From contig JAFGSW010000036.1 of assembly GCA_016934415.1 (NCBI GenBank), forward strand, positions 27,571 through 91,570: a stretch of DNA of 64,000 nucleotides, given 5' to 3'. Both the position numbers and the translations under genes were made by a program. How positions within the stretch are numbered: the stretch's first letter is position 1; the number at the start of each line of letters is the position of its first letter. The DNA comes from Spirochaetales bacterium (GTDB lineage: Bacteria > Spirochaetota > Spirochaetia > SZUA-6 > RPPD01). Of this stretch, positions 19,096 to 28,329 are shown piece after piece. The notes under the pieces are model-generated. The model was given only the letters and a program-made list of their open reading frames with translations. It ran no database searches and was not told the origin of the DNA.

Positions 19096-19122
19096 TGTTG
19101 AAAAAGCTCAACTTTTTCAACA
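19096..19122. repeat. Inverted repeat/hairpin TGTTGAAAAAG-CTCAA-CTTTTTCAACA in the nadE leader
   Basis: 11-bp perfect arms, 5-nt loop; same core recurs at 63848..63900. Confidence 0.85.
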
Positions 19123-19335
19123 ACCTGATAACGGGTTTTCACTATACAGCCAAAAACGATTTGATCCAAGCCGTGCGGACCGGGAGGAATATCGCATGGC
19201 TTTTTTCCCCGGCTTTTCACGTGCTCCCAAGATTGCGATTTTTTGGGACTGTAATTAAATGCCGTATTGATAATTGCCGCCGTTGCCGGCCCACAGGTTG
19301 ACGATCCACGGGCAACTCGCTACTATGAGCGGCTG

Positions 19336-19980
19336 ATGCAATCCGTCCTCGTCACTGATACGCACAAACCGCTCGGCCTCAATCTCGTCAAAGCGTTTGC
19401 GCAAAAGGGATTGAATGTGGTGGCCGCCCCGTCGGACGAGCCCGAAGAAAACTCCCGTAAAAAACCGTACGACGCTTTCAAGAAAAAGCCGGTGGCGGTC
19501 GTTCCCTGGAACCGCTCATCGCCCCTCTCGTCCAAAAACCTGATCCTGCGCGGCCTCCAGCGGTTCCCGGACCTCGACGCGGCGCTCATCCTGCTCCCGC
19601 CCCTGCCGCCGGGATCGCCGTTCTCCGAGCTCAAATACCTGGACGTGGAGACCGTGCTCGACATCTGGCTCAAGGGCTCGATCCTCCTCGCCCGCGACCT
19701 GTTCGGCCATTTCGCCGGCATGAAAGGCGGTTCCCTCTCGTTCGTCAGCCTCTCCCTGCCCAAGAGCGCCGGCGTATCGCTCCTCGACGACCTCTGCCGC
19801 GAAGCCGTGCTCGTTATATGGAAAGATTTGCTCAAAGACGCCAGGGCGAGCGGCATCGCCCTTAATGTCTTCCTTTCACGAGCTACGGACGCCCGGGCAT
19901 ACGCCGAATTCATCGCCAAGACATCCACGGAGAAATGTAACAAGCCCGGCGGTAGGCTGTTTTATTTTCAGTGGAAATGA
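19336..19980 (+). CDS. SDR-like Rossmann-fold protein, putative
   Basis: MQSVLVTDTHKPLGLNLVKAFAQKGLNVVAAPSD resembles an SDR N-terminus; no clear YxxxK. Confidence 0.55.
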   Translation: MQSVLVTDTHKPLGLNLVKAFAQKGLNVVAAPSDEPEENSRKKPYDAFKKKPVAVVPWNRSSPLSSKNLILRGLQRFPDLDAALILLPPLPPGSPFSELKYLDVETVLDIWLKGSILLARDLFGHFAGMKGGSLSFVSLSLPKSAGVSLLDDLCREAVLVIWKDLLKDARASGIALNVFLSRATDARAYAEFIAKTSTEKCNKPGGRLFYFQWK

Positions 19981-20064
19981 TACGCCTCCGACAACCGATA
20001 GATTCGGGAATTCCCGATTGCGAAGATGTAGTATAATCAATGATGACAACGTGAAAGGGTGTGC

Positions 20065-20772
20065 ATGAAGTTATTTCGATTGTCCATCCCGCTTTTAGTC
20101 GGCGCACTGCTTCTCGCCTGCACCGCCTCCACCTCGATCACCTTAAGCGGGGACGGCGGGGGCGCGTGCGATTTCCGCCTGAGGCTGGAGAAACCCTTCG
20201 TCGATTACCTGCTCGACATCGGGGAGGCCGGCGGATTGTTCACCGACCGGGCGAAGGCCGTCATCTTCGACCTGGCCCAAATCGAGAAAAAACTGAAGCG
20301 GTACGACGGCGTGACGATCGCCCGACTCCGCGCTCCGTCGGCAGGCGAGCTCGACATCTCCTTCACGTTCAAGAACCTGGACATCTTCACCCGTCCGGGA
20401 GACCTTTCGCCGAACGGGAGCCTGCTCGCGGTTTCAAACGGCGAACGGAAATCGATTCGCCTGCGTCTCGACAAGGGGACGGTCAACTCGATTCTCACTT
20501 CGTTCATCAAGGTAAAGGGCTCCGAAGTTGAATATTTCCTCCCGCGCTCGGGAGAGACGAAAGCGGACTACTACGACAACCTGGACTTCGCTTTCGACGG
20601 GGGAGGGGCGCTATTCAGAAAATCGACTATTGTCATGCTCGTCAGCGTGTACGGAAAGATTCTTGACCACAACGGCGAATTGAAGAGCCCCTCTTCCGTA
20701 CGGTTCAGCGTGCCGTTGGAGAGCGTGCTCTTCCTGGACAAGCCTGTGGAATACTCAATTGTCTATGAATAA
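20065..20772 (+). CDS. Hypothetical lipoprotein
   Basis: MKLFRLSIPLLVGALLLACTAS lipobox. Confidence 0.65.
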   Translation: MKLFRLSIPLLVGALLLACTASTSITLSGDGGGACDFRLRLEKPFVDYLLDIGEAGGLFTDRAKAVIFDLAQIEKKLKRYDGVTIARLRAPSAGELDISFTFKNLDIFTRPGDLSPNGSLLAVSNGERKSIRLRLDKGTVNSILTSFIKVKGSEVEYFLPRSGETKADYYDNLDFAFDGGGALFRKSTIVMLVSVYGKILDHNGELKSPSSVRFSVPLESVLFLDKPVEYSIVYE

Positions 20773-20800
20773 CACACTCTTCTTGAGGCTTTATTGTGAG

Positions 20801-20938
20801 GAGGACACGGAGAACACAGAGGGAAGAGGAGCACATGGAGAGGAAAGAAAAGTATCAAAAAATTCCCTTACTCTATCCTGCCATTCTTAACTTGATATTC
20901 CTCACTCTCACTTTCTTCTCCGTGTTCTTCATGTCCTC
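20801..20938. repeat. Intergenic inverted-repeat element with ACACGGAGAACACAGAG-type termini
   Basis: Left arm GAGGACACGGAGAACACAGAG (20801..20821) matches the reverse complement of 20918..20938 at 18/21 positions. Confidence 0.7.
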
Positions 20939-20971
20939 TCGATGAGCGTATAGGTCCAGAGGTATATACGA

Positions 20972-21001
20972 TTGACACGGGTATCATTCTCTTATTACAC
21001 T
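20972..21001 (+). promoter_or_regulatory. Predicted sigma70-type promoter of tRNA-Arg (TTGACA-18-TACACT)
   Basis: Perfect -35 at 20972..20977, 18-nt spacer, partial -10 at 20996..21001. Confidence 0.6.
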
Positions 21002-21012
21002 TTACATCGCTC

Positions 21013-21086
21013 GCCCCAGTAGCTCAGTTGGATAGAGCATCGGTTTCCTAAACCGGTGGCCGTGCGTTCAAGTCGCGCCTGGGGCA
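21013..21086 (+). tRNA. tRNA-Arg (anticodon CCT)
   Basis: Acceptor GCCCCAG/CTGGGGC, D arm GCTC..GAGC, anticodon loop TTCCTAA, T loop TTCAAGT. Confidence 0.93.
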
Positions 21087-21104
21087 TTTTCTTTTTCCCG
21101 CCGG

Positions 21105-22103
21105 TCAGGTAAGCGCCGCATATTTCAAGAGCGGCCTCTGTTTCACGAAATCGTAAATGAAAAGCTCGAGCAGTATCCGGTGTACGTTCTGATTGTGAGC
21201 CCGGACCAGGGGGTCGAACCGGGAAACGACGGCCGTGCCGTGAAGGAGCTCTTCCAGGCGGAAATTGGCGCACGCGTCGCCGTACAGCTTCTGCTGCCGT
21301 TTGGATCTCACCGACAGCTTCTGGAACGCCTGTTCCCGGGGGACGCCGCGGTCGAGGAGCAGAAAGAACTGCACGAGATTGTTGAGCTGCCAGCTCACGC
21401 CCGAGAGAATGCGGACCGCATCCTCGTCGCGCGAGAGGAGCATCTTGTCGAGGATTTCCAGGCAGACCGCGAAGTCGCGCCGGACGAGGCCTGAAAAGAG
21501 CGTAAACACGTTTTCTTCCTTGCCGTGGAAGACGTACTGCTCAATGTGTTCGTATCGGATCGCGCCTTCCTTGCCGAAGAAGAGCGCGAGCCGCTCGCAG
21601 ACGGTCGCCAGTTCCCGGGTGTTGTTTTCCACCGTCTCGCACAGGAAATCGAGCGCCTCCTCCTCGACGGCCAGACCGCGTTTCGTGAAGAACGATTTCA
21701 CCCAGCCGCGTTTCTGGTGCTCCAAAAGTTCCCAGAATATCTTCCGGTTGGCCAGCGGGATCCGTTCCTCGAGCCCGGAGGAGGACAGTCGCGTCTCATC
21801 CGAGCACAGGACGAGCAGGCTGTCGGCCGACGGGCGTTCCAGATAGCCCGAGAGAAGAACGGCGTCGCCTTTCGGGAGGGCTTCCGCTCCATAGACGATG
21901 ACGACCTTGTATTCGGAAAAGAGCAGCCGGTTCTGAAGCAGCGAGACGATCTCCAGGGCGGGCGTCTCGGGCACGAAGAATTTGTACACCTCGGGCGCGG
22001 CCCGCCGCTCTTTTACGGTCCCCGCAACGAGCGAGCGGATGAATTCGTCCTTTTCCCCCGTTTCGGGGCCGAGGAGAAGCCAGGCGGACGGTTTAGCGGT
22101 CAT
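21105..22103 (-). CDS. holA: DNA polymerase III subunit delta
   Basis: WLLLGPETGEKDEFIRSLV; C-terminal HolA-like architecture. Confidence 0.75.
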   Translation of the reverse strand: MTAKPSAWLLLGPETGEKDEFIRSLVAGTVKERRAAPEVYKFFVPETPALEIVSLLQNRLLFSEYKVVIVYGAEALPKGDAVLLSGYLERPSADSLLVLCSDETRLSSSGLEERIPLANRKIFWELLEHQKRGWVKSFFTKRGLAVEEEALDFLCETVENNTRELATVCERLALFFGKEGAIRYEHIEQYVFHGKEENVFTLFSGLVRRDFAVCLEILDKMLLSRDEDAVRILSGVSWQLNNLVQFFLLLDRGVPREQAFQKLSVRSKRQQKLYGDACANFRLEELLHGTAVVSRFDPLVRAHNQNVHRILLELFIYDFVKQRPLLKYAALT

Positions 22104-22701
22104 AACGGCGTATGATGCATACGAGCCTTCCGAGGATTTTCACGTCCTGGGAAAAGATCGGCGCGAAAGATGCGTTCTCAGCCTTGAGCATGATGCGGTT
22201 TTTCTGCCGGAAGAAGCGTTTCAGAGTGACGGCTTCATCGATGAGGGCGACGACGATGTCGCCGTTCTCAGCGTGATTGCGATGGTTGATGACGGCGATG
22301 TCCCCGTCCAGGATCCCCGCGTCCTGCATGCTGTCGCCTTTGACGTTAAGCACGAAGTACCTGCCCTTGCCCAGGAATTGCGCCGGCACCCGGATGGTTC
22401 CGTCGAAATTCTCCGCCGCGAAAAGCGGCTTGCCGGCGGCGACGGTCCCCAGGACCGGGAGCTTGGTGATTTTGTCGCTCTCCTCCCCCTCGTCCAGCAC
22501 CACCTCGATGGCGCGGGACCGGTTGTCGTGGCACTTGAGGCACTTCTTTTTCTCGAGAGCCTTGATGTGGTCGTAGGCTCCCTTTACCGAAATCTTGAAC
22601 TTGTCCGCCACCTCGCGGATGGTGGGCGGGTATTTATGCGCGTCGATGAAGTCCTTGATGAATGTGAGCACTTCTTTTTGTTTGGCGGTCAACCCCTTCA
22701 T
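22093..22701 (-). CDS. lexA: LexA repressor
   Basis: LTAKQKEVLTFIKDFIDAHKYPPTIREVADKF; VAAGKP cleavage-like site; GDSMQDAGILDGD Ser and LKRFF Lys. Confidence 0.95.
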   Translation of the reverse strand: MKGLTAKQKEVLTFIKDFIDAHKYPPTIREVADKFKISVKGAYDHIKALEKKKCLKCHDNRSRAIEVVLDEGEESDKITKLPVLGTVAAGKPLFAAENFDGTIRVPAQFLGKGRYFVLNVKGDSMQDAGILDGDIAVINHRNHAENGDIVVALIDEAVTLKRFFRQKNRIMLKAENASFAPIFSQDVKILGRLVCIIRRYDR

Positions 22702-24068
22702 TTTCCCCTCTCGACCGTGATACCGTATTTCTTGAGCTTGCTGTGGAGATTGCTCGGGTAGAGACCGAGCGCCTGCGCGGTCTTGGAAATGTTGCTCTTG
22801 TGCTCATGCAGTTTCCGTGTGATGAATTCCTTCTCAAACTCCTCTTTGGCTTGATTCAGATTAAGGTGTTCGAATTCCTTGAGGCGCGCCGTGTCCCGTT
22901 CGGTGGACATCGCGCCCAGGTACTGGGCGACGGCCGCTTCCGATATGACCGGTTCCTCGGTCATGATGTTCACCCGCTCCATGAAGTTCTTGAGTTCGCG
23001 GATGTTGCCGGGCCAGGCGTAGGCTTCGAGCGTGCGCATGGCGTTTTCCGAAAGCGTCCGGGGCTCGCTCACCTTGGGCGGCTTGTATTTTTCCATGAAA
23101 TAGGAGATGAGAAACGGGAGGTCTGACAGGCGCTCGCGGAGCGGCGGGACGAAGACGGGAATGACATTGAGCCGGAAGAAGAGATCCTCGCGGAAGCGAC
23201 CCGCCTTGATCTCCTTCTGGATGTCCTTATTGGTCGCCGCGATGATCCGCACATCGACCTCGATCTTTTCCTCTCCACCGACGCGCTCGAAGGTGAGCTC
23301 CTGGATAACGCGTAGAACCTTGGCCTGGGCGCTTAAGGAAAGGTCGGCCACCTCGTCCAGGAAGATGCTCCCCCGGTGGGCGAGTTCGAATCTCCCCTTG
23401 CGCTGGGCCACGGCCGAGGTGAAGGCTCCCTTCTCGTGGCCGAAAAGCTCGCTTTCGATCAGCGTGTCGGGAATCGCGGCGCAATTCACTTCCACGAACG
23501 GGCCGGCAGCGCGCCGGCTTTTCAAGTGGATGGCGCGGGCCACGAGCTCCTTGCCCGTGCCATTCTCCCCGAGGATAAGAATACGGGCGTCGGAGGCTGC
23601 GCTCTGATCGATGATGGCCCGGATCTTTTGCATGGACTCGCTCTCGCCCACCATGCGATCCTCTATGAAGAGCGTGTTTTTAAGGTTGCGGTTTTCCTTG
23701 CGCAGGCCTTCGAGGGCCAGGGCATTGCGCACGACGGTGATGGTGCGCTCGAGCGACAGCGGCTTTTCGAGGAAATCGAACGCGCCGATCTTCACGGCGT
23801 TGACCGCCAAATCGATGTTGGCGTGGCCGGAAATAATGATCACCTCGATGTCGGGGAAGTCGGTTTTCAGTTTTTTCAAGACGTCGATGCCGCCCATGTT
23901 GGGGAGCCACACGTCGAGGATGACGAGATCGACAGGGTTGGTTTCAAGAAGCGACAGTCCCCGCAGGCCGTCCTCGGCGAGGAGCACGTCGTATCCCTCG
24001 TCGGCGAGCACGTCCTTGAGCACGGACCGGATTCCCTGTTCGTCGTCAATGATCAAAATGGAAGGCAT
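22698..24068 (-). CDS. Sigma54-dependent response regulator (NtrC/NtrX type)
   Basis: Receiver LVILDVWLPNMGGID; AAA+ GENGTGKELVARAIH, ELFGHEKGAFTSA; C-terminal Fis-type HTH. Confidence 0.95.
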   Translation of the reverse strand: MPSILIIDDEQGIRSVLKDVLADEGYDVLLAEDGLRGLSLLETNPVDLVILDVWLPNMGGIDVLKKLKTDFPDIEVIIISGHANIDLAVNAVKIGAFDFLEKPLSLERTITVVRNALALEGLRKENRNLKNTLFIEDRMVGESESMQKIRAIIDQSAASDARILILGENGTGKELVARAIHLKSRRAAGPFVEVNCAAIPDTLIESELFGHEKGAFTSAVAQRKGRFELAHRGSIFLDEVADLSLSAQAKVLRVIQELTFERVGGEEKIEVDVRIIAATNKDIQKEIKAGRFREDLFFRLNVIPVFVPPLRERLSDLPFLISYFMEKYKPPKVSEPRTLSENAMRTLEAYAWPGNIRELKNFMERVNIMTEEPVISEAAVAQYLGAMSTERDTARLKEFEHLNLNQAKEEFEKEFITRKLHEHKSNISKTAQALGLYPSNLHSKLKKYGITVERGK

Positions 24069-25844
24069 TTACGCGTTCTCCATCGGCACATCGATGAAAA
24101 AAGTTGTCCCCAACCCTTTTTTCGTCTCGAACCATACATTGCCGTTGTGGTCGAATACGATGCGCTCGACGATCGACAGCCCGAGGCCCGTTCCGCCTTT
24201 CTTCGTCGTGAAATACGGATTGAACACGAAGCCCTGAATGGATTCGTCGATCCCGGTCCCGTTGTCTCGCACTTGAATTCTACAGTAGTCGGTTTTCCCC
24301 TTTTTGACAAGGTCCGCGCGGATGAAGACGGTTCCTCCTCCAGGCAACGCGTGAAAGGCGTTCACGATGAGATTGGCGAAGACCTGCTTGAACTGGTTGG
24401 GATCGACCGAAATGACGAGGGATGGATCCACGGAGTCGGCGCTGATGGCGACATTGGCGGCCAGGGTGGCGTAGACGGACACCACCTCGGAAACGAGGGA
24501 TTTGAGGCTCACCCGTTCCCGCCGCGGATCGGGAAGCTTGGCGAAATCGTTGAATTCCTTGAGCATTTTATCGAGGTTGTTCACCTCGAGGATGATCGCC
24601 TGCACCGAATTCTCGACGACGCTCCGCAGATCCTCCCCTCCCGCTTCCTGAGAATCAAATTTTTTCCTGATCCGCTCCGCCGCCAGCTTGATGGGCGTGA
24701 GCGGATTTTTGATCTCATGCGCCAGCCGCTGGGCGATTTCCTGCCAGGCCGCGATCTTCTCCGTCTTGAGGAGTTTCTTCTTGGACGCGTCGAGCTCGCT
24801 CACCATGCCGTTGAAGGAATCGATCAGGTTGGCGAGCTCGTCGCCGGAACGGGCGAGAATACGGATCGACAGATCGCCCTGGGCCACCCGCCGGGTGGCC
24901 TCCTCAAGGTTGATGATCGGCCGGATGATCTCTTCGGAAAGGAGGAAACTCACGATGATGGACAGGAGAAGGATGGGAAAGGAGAAGAAGAAATAAAAGA
25001 GGATGATGCCCGTCTGGAGCATCCCCTTGAAACGCGTGAGCTGCTCGAAGATCTCCTTGGATTCCGACAGGCGCTGCGCCTCGGCGTCGAAACCGCGCGG
25101 CAGAGTGATCCCGAAGACGACGTAAAGCGGAGCGCCTCCCCGCCGAGCCACGTACAGGTAGCGGAAGACGGTGGAGTCGCCCTTTTCCGACTTGGGGAGC
25201 AGGCCCGAGACGGTGTCCGGTCCCGTCGCGATCCGCAGACGGGCCTCCGGGATCCCGGCGAAGAACGTCTCCTCGCCCCGCGCGTTAAACACTTCGAGCG
25301 ACTGGATTTCCGGGTTCACGGTGCGGACGTTTTCCCAGACGGCGCGGGGATTTGAGGCCGCCGGCCCGACGAGTTGGGGGAGGAGCGGGCTCGCGCCGAA
25401 GGTGCGCAGGTTGTTCACCTTCCCTTGATAGTAATCGATCGCGATCCGCCACGCGCTCTTGAACACGTCGTTCACCTGGGTGATGAACTGGGCGTTGATG
25501 AGTGAATTGAGGAACGTGACGGCGAGCGTCGTCTGGGGAACGGCGGAAAGCACCGCGATGAGGGCGAAAAAGAGGATCAGCCTGAGCTTGAACCTCGCGC
25601 CCGGCGTTTTCTTGATCCTTTCGCGGAGAAGCTTCACGACATTGACGACGATCATTCCAAGAAGCACGAGGGGCAGCACGATGAGGGCGGCAATGACGAG
25701 AATATTGGCGACCGGCTGAGCGCTCGTGATATTAAGAATGATCTGCTGGGAAAAGACGATGATGACGGCGATGAGGATGATGTAGAAAAGGATCATCACG
25801 AGGAGAATGACAGAGGTGGAACTGCCGGTTGTTTTCAAACGCAC
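24069..25844 (-). CDS. Membrane sensor histidine kinase (NtrY type)
   Basis: HAMP-like region, RLAHEIKNPLTPIKLAAERI H-box, VRDNGTGIDESIQGFVFNPYFTTKKGGTGLGLSIV. Confidence 0.93.
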   Translation of the reverse strand: MRLKTTGSSTSVILLVMILFYIILIAVIIVFSQQIILNITSAQPVANILVIAALIVLPLVLLGMIVVNVVKLLRERIKKTPGARFKLRLILFFALIAVLSAVPQTTLAVTFLNSLINAQFITQVNDVFKSAWRIAIDYYQGKVNNLRTFGASPLLPQLVGPAASNPRAVWENVRTVNPEIQSLEVFNARGEETFFAGIPEARLRIATGPDTVSGLLPKSEKGDSTVFRYLYVARRGGAPLYVVFGITLPRGFDAEAQRLSESKEIFEQLTRFKGMLQTGIILFYFFFSFPILLLSIIVSFLLSEEIIRPIINLEEATRRVAQGDLSIRILARSGDELANLIDSFNGMVSELDASKKKLLKTEKIAAWQEIAQRLAHEIKNPLTPIKLAAERIRKKFDSQEAGGEDLRSVVENSVQAIILEVNNLDKMLKEFNDFAKLPDPRRERVSLKSLVSEVVSVYATLAANVAISADSVDPSLVISVDPNQFKQVFANLIVNAFHALPGGGTVFIRADLVKKGKTDYCRIQVRDNGTGIDESIQGFVFNPYFTTKKGGTGLGLSIVERIVFDHNGNVWFETKKGLGTTFFIDVPMENA

Positions 25845-26006
25845 GCGCGGAACCTTTCAATGTTGCAAAGCCGATCAGATCATGTACAAAATTGTCTGCC
25901 GCCTCGTTGTACGAAGCGTATCACACAGGCGTATTTCTTTCCAGTCGTCATGCTCAACGCCGAGGGAAAACCGGATGATGAAAGACTTGCCTTCTTCAGG
26001 GTCAGG

Positions 26007-26600
26007 CTAGGGGAAATCGACCCGCACCCAATCCGATTCGATAACTCCCGATGAGGACAACAGATAAACGAGGGTGAGAGGGGCGATAAGCTGCACCGGG
26101 TAGACTTTCGCGCGCAGGCGCAAGAAGCATCGCTCTCCGGCGCGCGACCGCATGAATTCGCCGAGCGGGTACCGGGAAAGGGTCGCGAAGGCGGCCGCGA
26201 AATCATTTTCCCGCGCGTAGGTCGTTTTTCGCCCCGTTTCGTCCTCGAGCACGAATACATTTTCGTAGAAATCCTCGTAGCCGACGATCGACACCGTTTT
26301 TTCGAGTACGATAATGTCGCCTAAAAACGAGAGCAGACCCTCGCGCGGCTTGACGAGCTGGACCGTGAACACCACCCGGGATTTCAATCCCGACTCGATC
26401 GGTTCGAGGACGTCGCGCATGGAATCGAGGGTGAAAGCGGCCGAAAGATAGACGCGGCCCTTTTCGGTAACGAGCGCGGCGGACAGGCGGCCGCCGGAGG
26501 CGTCCTGGGCGGCGAGCGGAAGGGGCGCCAGAAACAAACCGCAGGCGAGGAGGAGGCGGGTCGCCCTACTCCTCCTGGAATTTATTGTTAAATAATTCCG
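26007..26600 (-). CDS. Hypothetical exported DUF4390-like protein (start codon uncertain)
   Basis: Signal-like LLLACGLFLAPLPLAAQ then GRVYLSAAFTLDSMRDVLEPIESGLKSRVVFTVQLVKPR; long ORF start at 26672 overlaps HPr. Confidence 0.6.
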   Translation of the reverse strand, partial: RNYLTINSRRSRATRLLLACGLFLAPLPLAAQDASGGRLSAALVTEKGRVYLSAAFTLDSMRDVLEPIESGLKSRVVFTVQLVKPREGLLSFLGDIIVLEKTVSIVGYEDFYENVFVLEDETGRKTTYARENDFAAAFATLSRYPLGEFMRSRAGERCFLRLRAKVYPVQLIAPLTLVYLLSSSGVIESDWVRVDFP

Positions 26601-26832
26601 CGATGGCGTTGACGGCCTCTTCCTCATCGACTCCCTCCGCCACGATCTTGATGGAGGTATTGTACACGGCACCCAGCGTGATGACCCCCATGATCGATTT
26701 CCCGTTTACCCGCTCATTGTTTTTTTCGAAATAAATCGACGACCTGAACTTCCCGGCGGTCTGAACGAGCAGCGCGGCGGGCCGGGCGTGAATGCCGGCG
26801 CGGTTCTGTACGGTGACGGTCAACTCCCTCAT
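26566..26832 (-). CDS. ptsH: Phosphocarrier protein HPr
   Basis: GIHARPAALLV His site and NGKSIMGVITLGA Ser site. Confidence 0.93.
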   Translation of the reverse strand: MRELTVTVQNRAGIHARPAALLVQTAGKFRSSIYFEKNNERVNGKSIMGVITLGAVYNTSIKIVAEGVDEEEAVNAIAELFNNKFQEE

Positions 26833-26853
26833 GTACGGCAGGCGTCCTTCCGG

Positions 26854-27828
26854 CTATTCGTTTTCCGAATAAAACGAACGCGCCCGTTCCGTTTCCAGCC
26901 AATTCATGATTCTCCGGTTGAATTCCTTGGCCGGATTGTAACCGAGCTTCTTCAACCGTTCGTTCATGGCCCCGGTTTCGATGATGATGGGCACGTTGCG
27001 CCCGGGTTTCACGGGCACCTGGAGACACGGCACGTTGACCCCGAGGATCTCCGTGGTGTTCTCCTCCATGCCGATCCGGTCATATTCCTTGCTCGTGTCC
27101 CATTCCTCAAGCTGAACAACAAGCTGGATCTGCTTCCGGTCGCGGATCGCGCCCACGCCGAAGAGATGCGTCACGTTGATGATCCCCAATCCGCGGATCT
27201 CCATGTGGTGGCTGGCGATGGTGTTGACCCCTTTGCCCATGAGGAAATTGCCGCTGACGCAGCGTACCTCGACCGCGTCGTCCGCCACGAGCCGGTGCCC
27301 GCGCTCGATGAGCTCGAGCGCGATTTCGCTCTTGCCGATCCCGCTCTCCCCGATGATCAGCACCCCGATGCCGAACACCTCGACGAGGACGCCATGCATG
27401 TTTTCCTTGGGGGCGAAAACATTGCTCAAGGCCCTGATCACGCGGGTGGAGAATTCCGATGAGGAGAGGTCGGTCTGCAGAATGGGGCACCCGCTCTCCT
27501 CCGCGCGGGAGAGAAAATACGGCGTCGGATCAAGGTGATGGGTGAAGACGCAACACGGGAGCGAATAGGTGAAAATTCTCTGAATGGTGTCGAGCCGGCG
27601 GTCCTGTTCGAGCTTGGTGAGGAAGGCGTTTTCGCCGCGACCGAAAATCTGCAGCCGCTGCTCGGCGAAATTGTCGAAAAAGCCGCTCAAGGCCAACCCC
27701 GGGCGGTTGAGCTCGGGCACGGTGATTTCGCGCACCAACCCCGGCCGGCCGGCGATGCACTTGAGATTAAGCGCGTCGTGCTCTTTTAGGTCAAGCTGGA
27801 GAAGATCCAGCACGGTAAATTTATCCAT
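26854..27828 (-). CDS. hprK: HPr kinase/phosphorylase
   Basis: GESGIGKSEIALELIERGHRLVADDAVEV Walker A and HprK signature region. Confidence 0.95.
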   Translation of the reverse strand: MDKFTVLDLLQLDLKEHDALNLKCIAGRPGLVREITVPELNRPGLALSGFFDNFAEQRLQIFGRGENAFLTKLEQDRRLDTIQRIFTYSLPCCVFTHHLDPTPYFLSRAEESGCPILQTDLSSSEFSTRVIRALSNVFAPKENMHGVLVEVFGIGVLIIGESGIGKSEIALELIERGHRLVADDAVEVRCVSGNFLMGKGVNTIASHHMEIRGLGIINVTHLFGVGAIRDRKQIQLVVQLEEWDTSKEYDRIGMEENTTEILGVNVPCLQVPVKPGRNVPIIIETGAMNERLKKLGYNPAKEFNRRIMNWLETERARSFYSENE

Positions 27829-27918
27829 GCTGCAGGCCTCTACCGCGCGGCTCGAACACGTCCGCGCCCGTTCTTGTGATTGTGATGAATAGCAGGATAC
27901 CCGAAAAAGCCAATCAGA

Positions 27919-28224
27919 TCAATCGGCGGCGGCTTTGTGCTCCTTGACCCGTTCCTTCTCCTTGATGACGTTCGTGCTGATCTTTTTAAACAGCTTGTCG
28001 ATGCCTTCGTGGATATGAAAATCAGTGAGATGGATGAATATCTGGTTTCCCCAATGAAAATGAACATTGGCTTCAAATTTAAACCCGGCCTTTTCCTTGA
28101 CGATGGCGAAATGAATGCTGACGATGTCCCTCTCGTCGCATACCAGCCGCTGCACCTTTTTATCTATCAGCTGACGGTCGGCCTCGGTGACTTCGTAATG
28201 GACTCCGCGAATCTCGATATTCAT
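27919..28224 (-). CDS. hpf: Ribosome hibernation promoting factor, short form
   Basis: MNIEIRGVHYEVTEADRQLIDKKVQRL...IHEGIDKLFKKI. Confidence 0.88.
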   Translation of the reverse strand: MNIEIRGVHYEVTEADRQLIDKKVQRLVCDERDIVSIHFAIVKEKAGFKFEANVHFHWGNQIFIHLTDFHIHEGIDKLFKKISTNVIKEKERVKEHKAAAD

Positions 28225-28329
28225 TGGTGCTCCTTTCGCATGATCAGGAAACCCGCTTGTCGGGCGGCCCCGCGTTTCAAATATACTTCTTTTCGGCGCC
28301 GGCGTGTTCCGTCGGCGCAGGTACACGTT

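Noticed and set aside
17445-19301. 618-aa plus-strand ORF opposite nadE
   Set aside because: Antisense shadow; nadE catalytic motifs are clear on the minus strand
23376-25355. 659-aa plus-strand ORF opposite the NtrY/NtrX-type genes
   Set aside because: Spans two genes antisense; no recognisable domain
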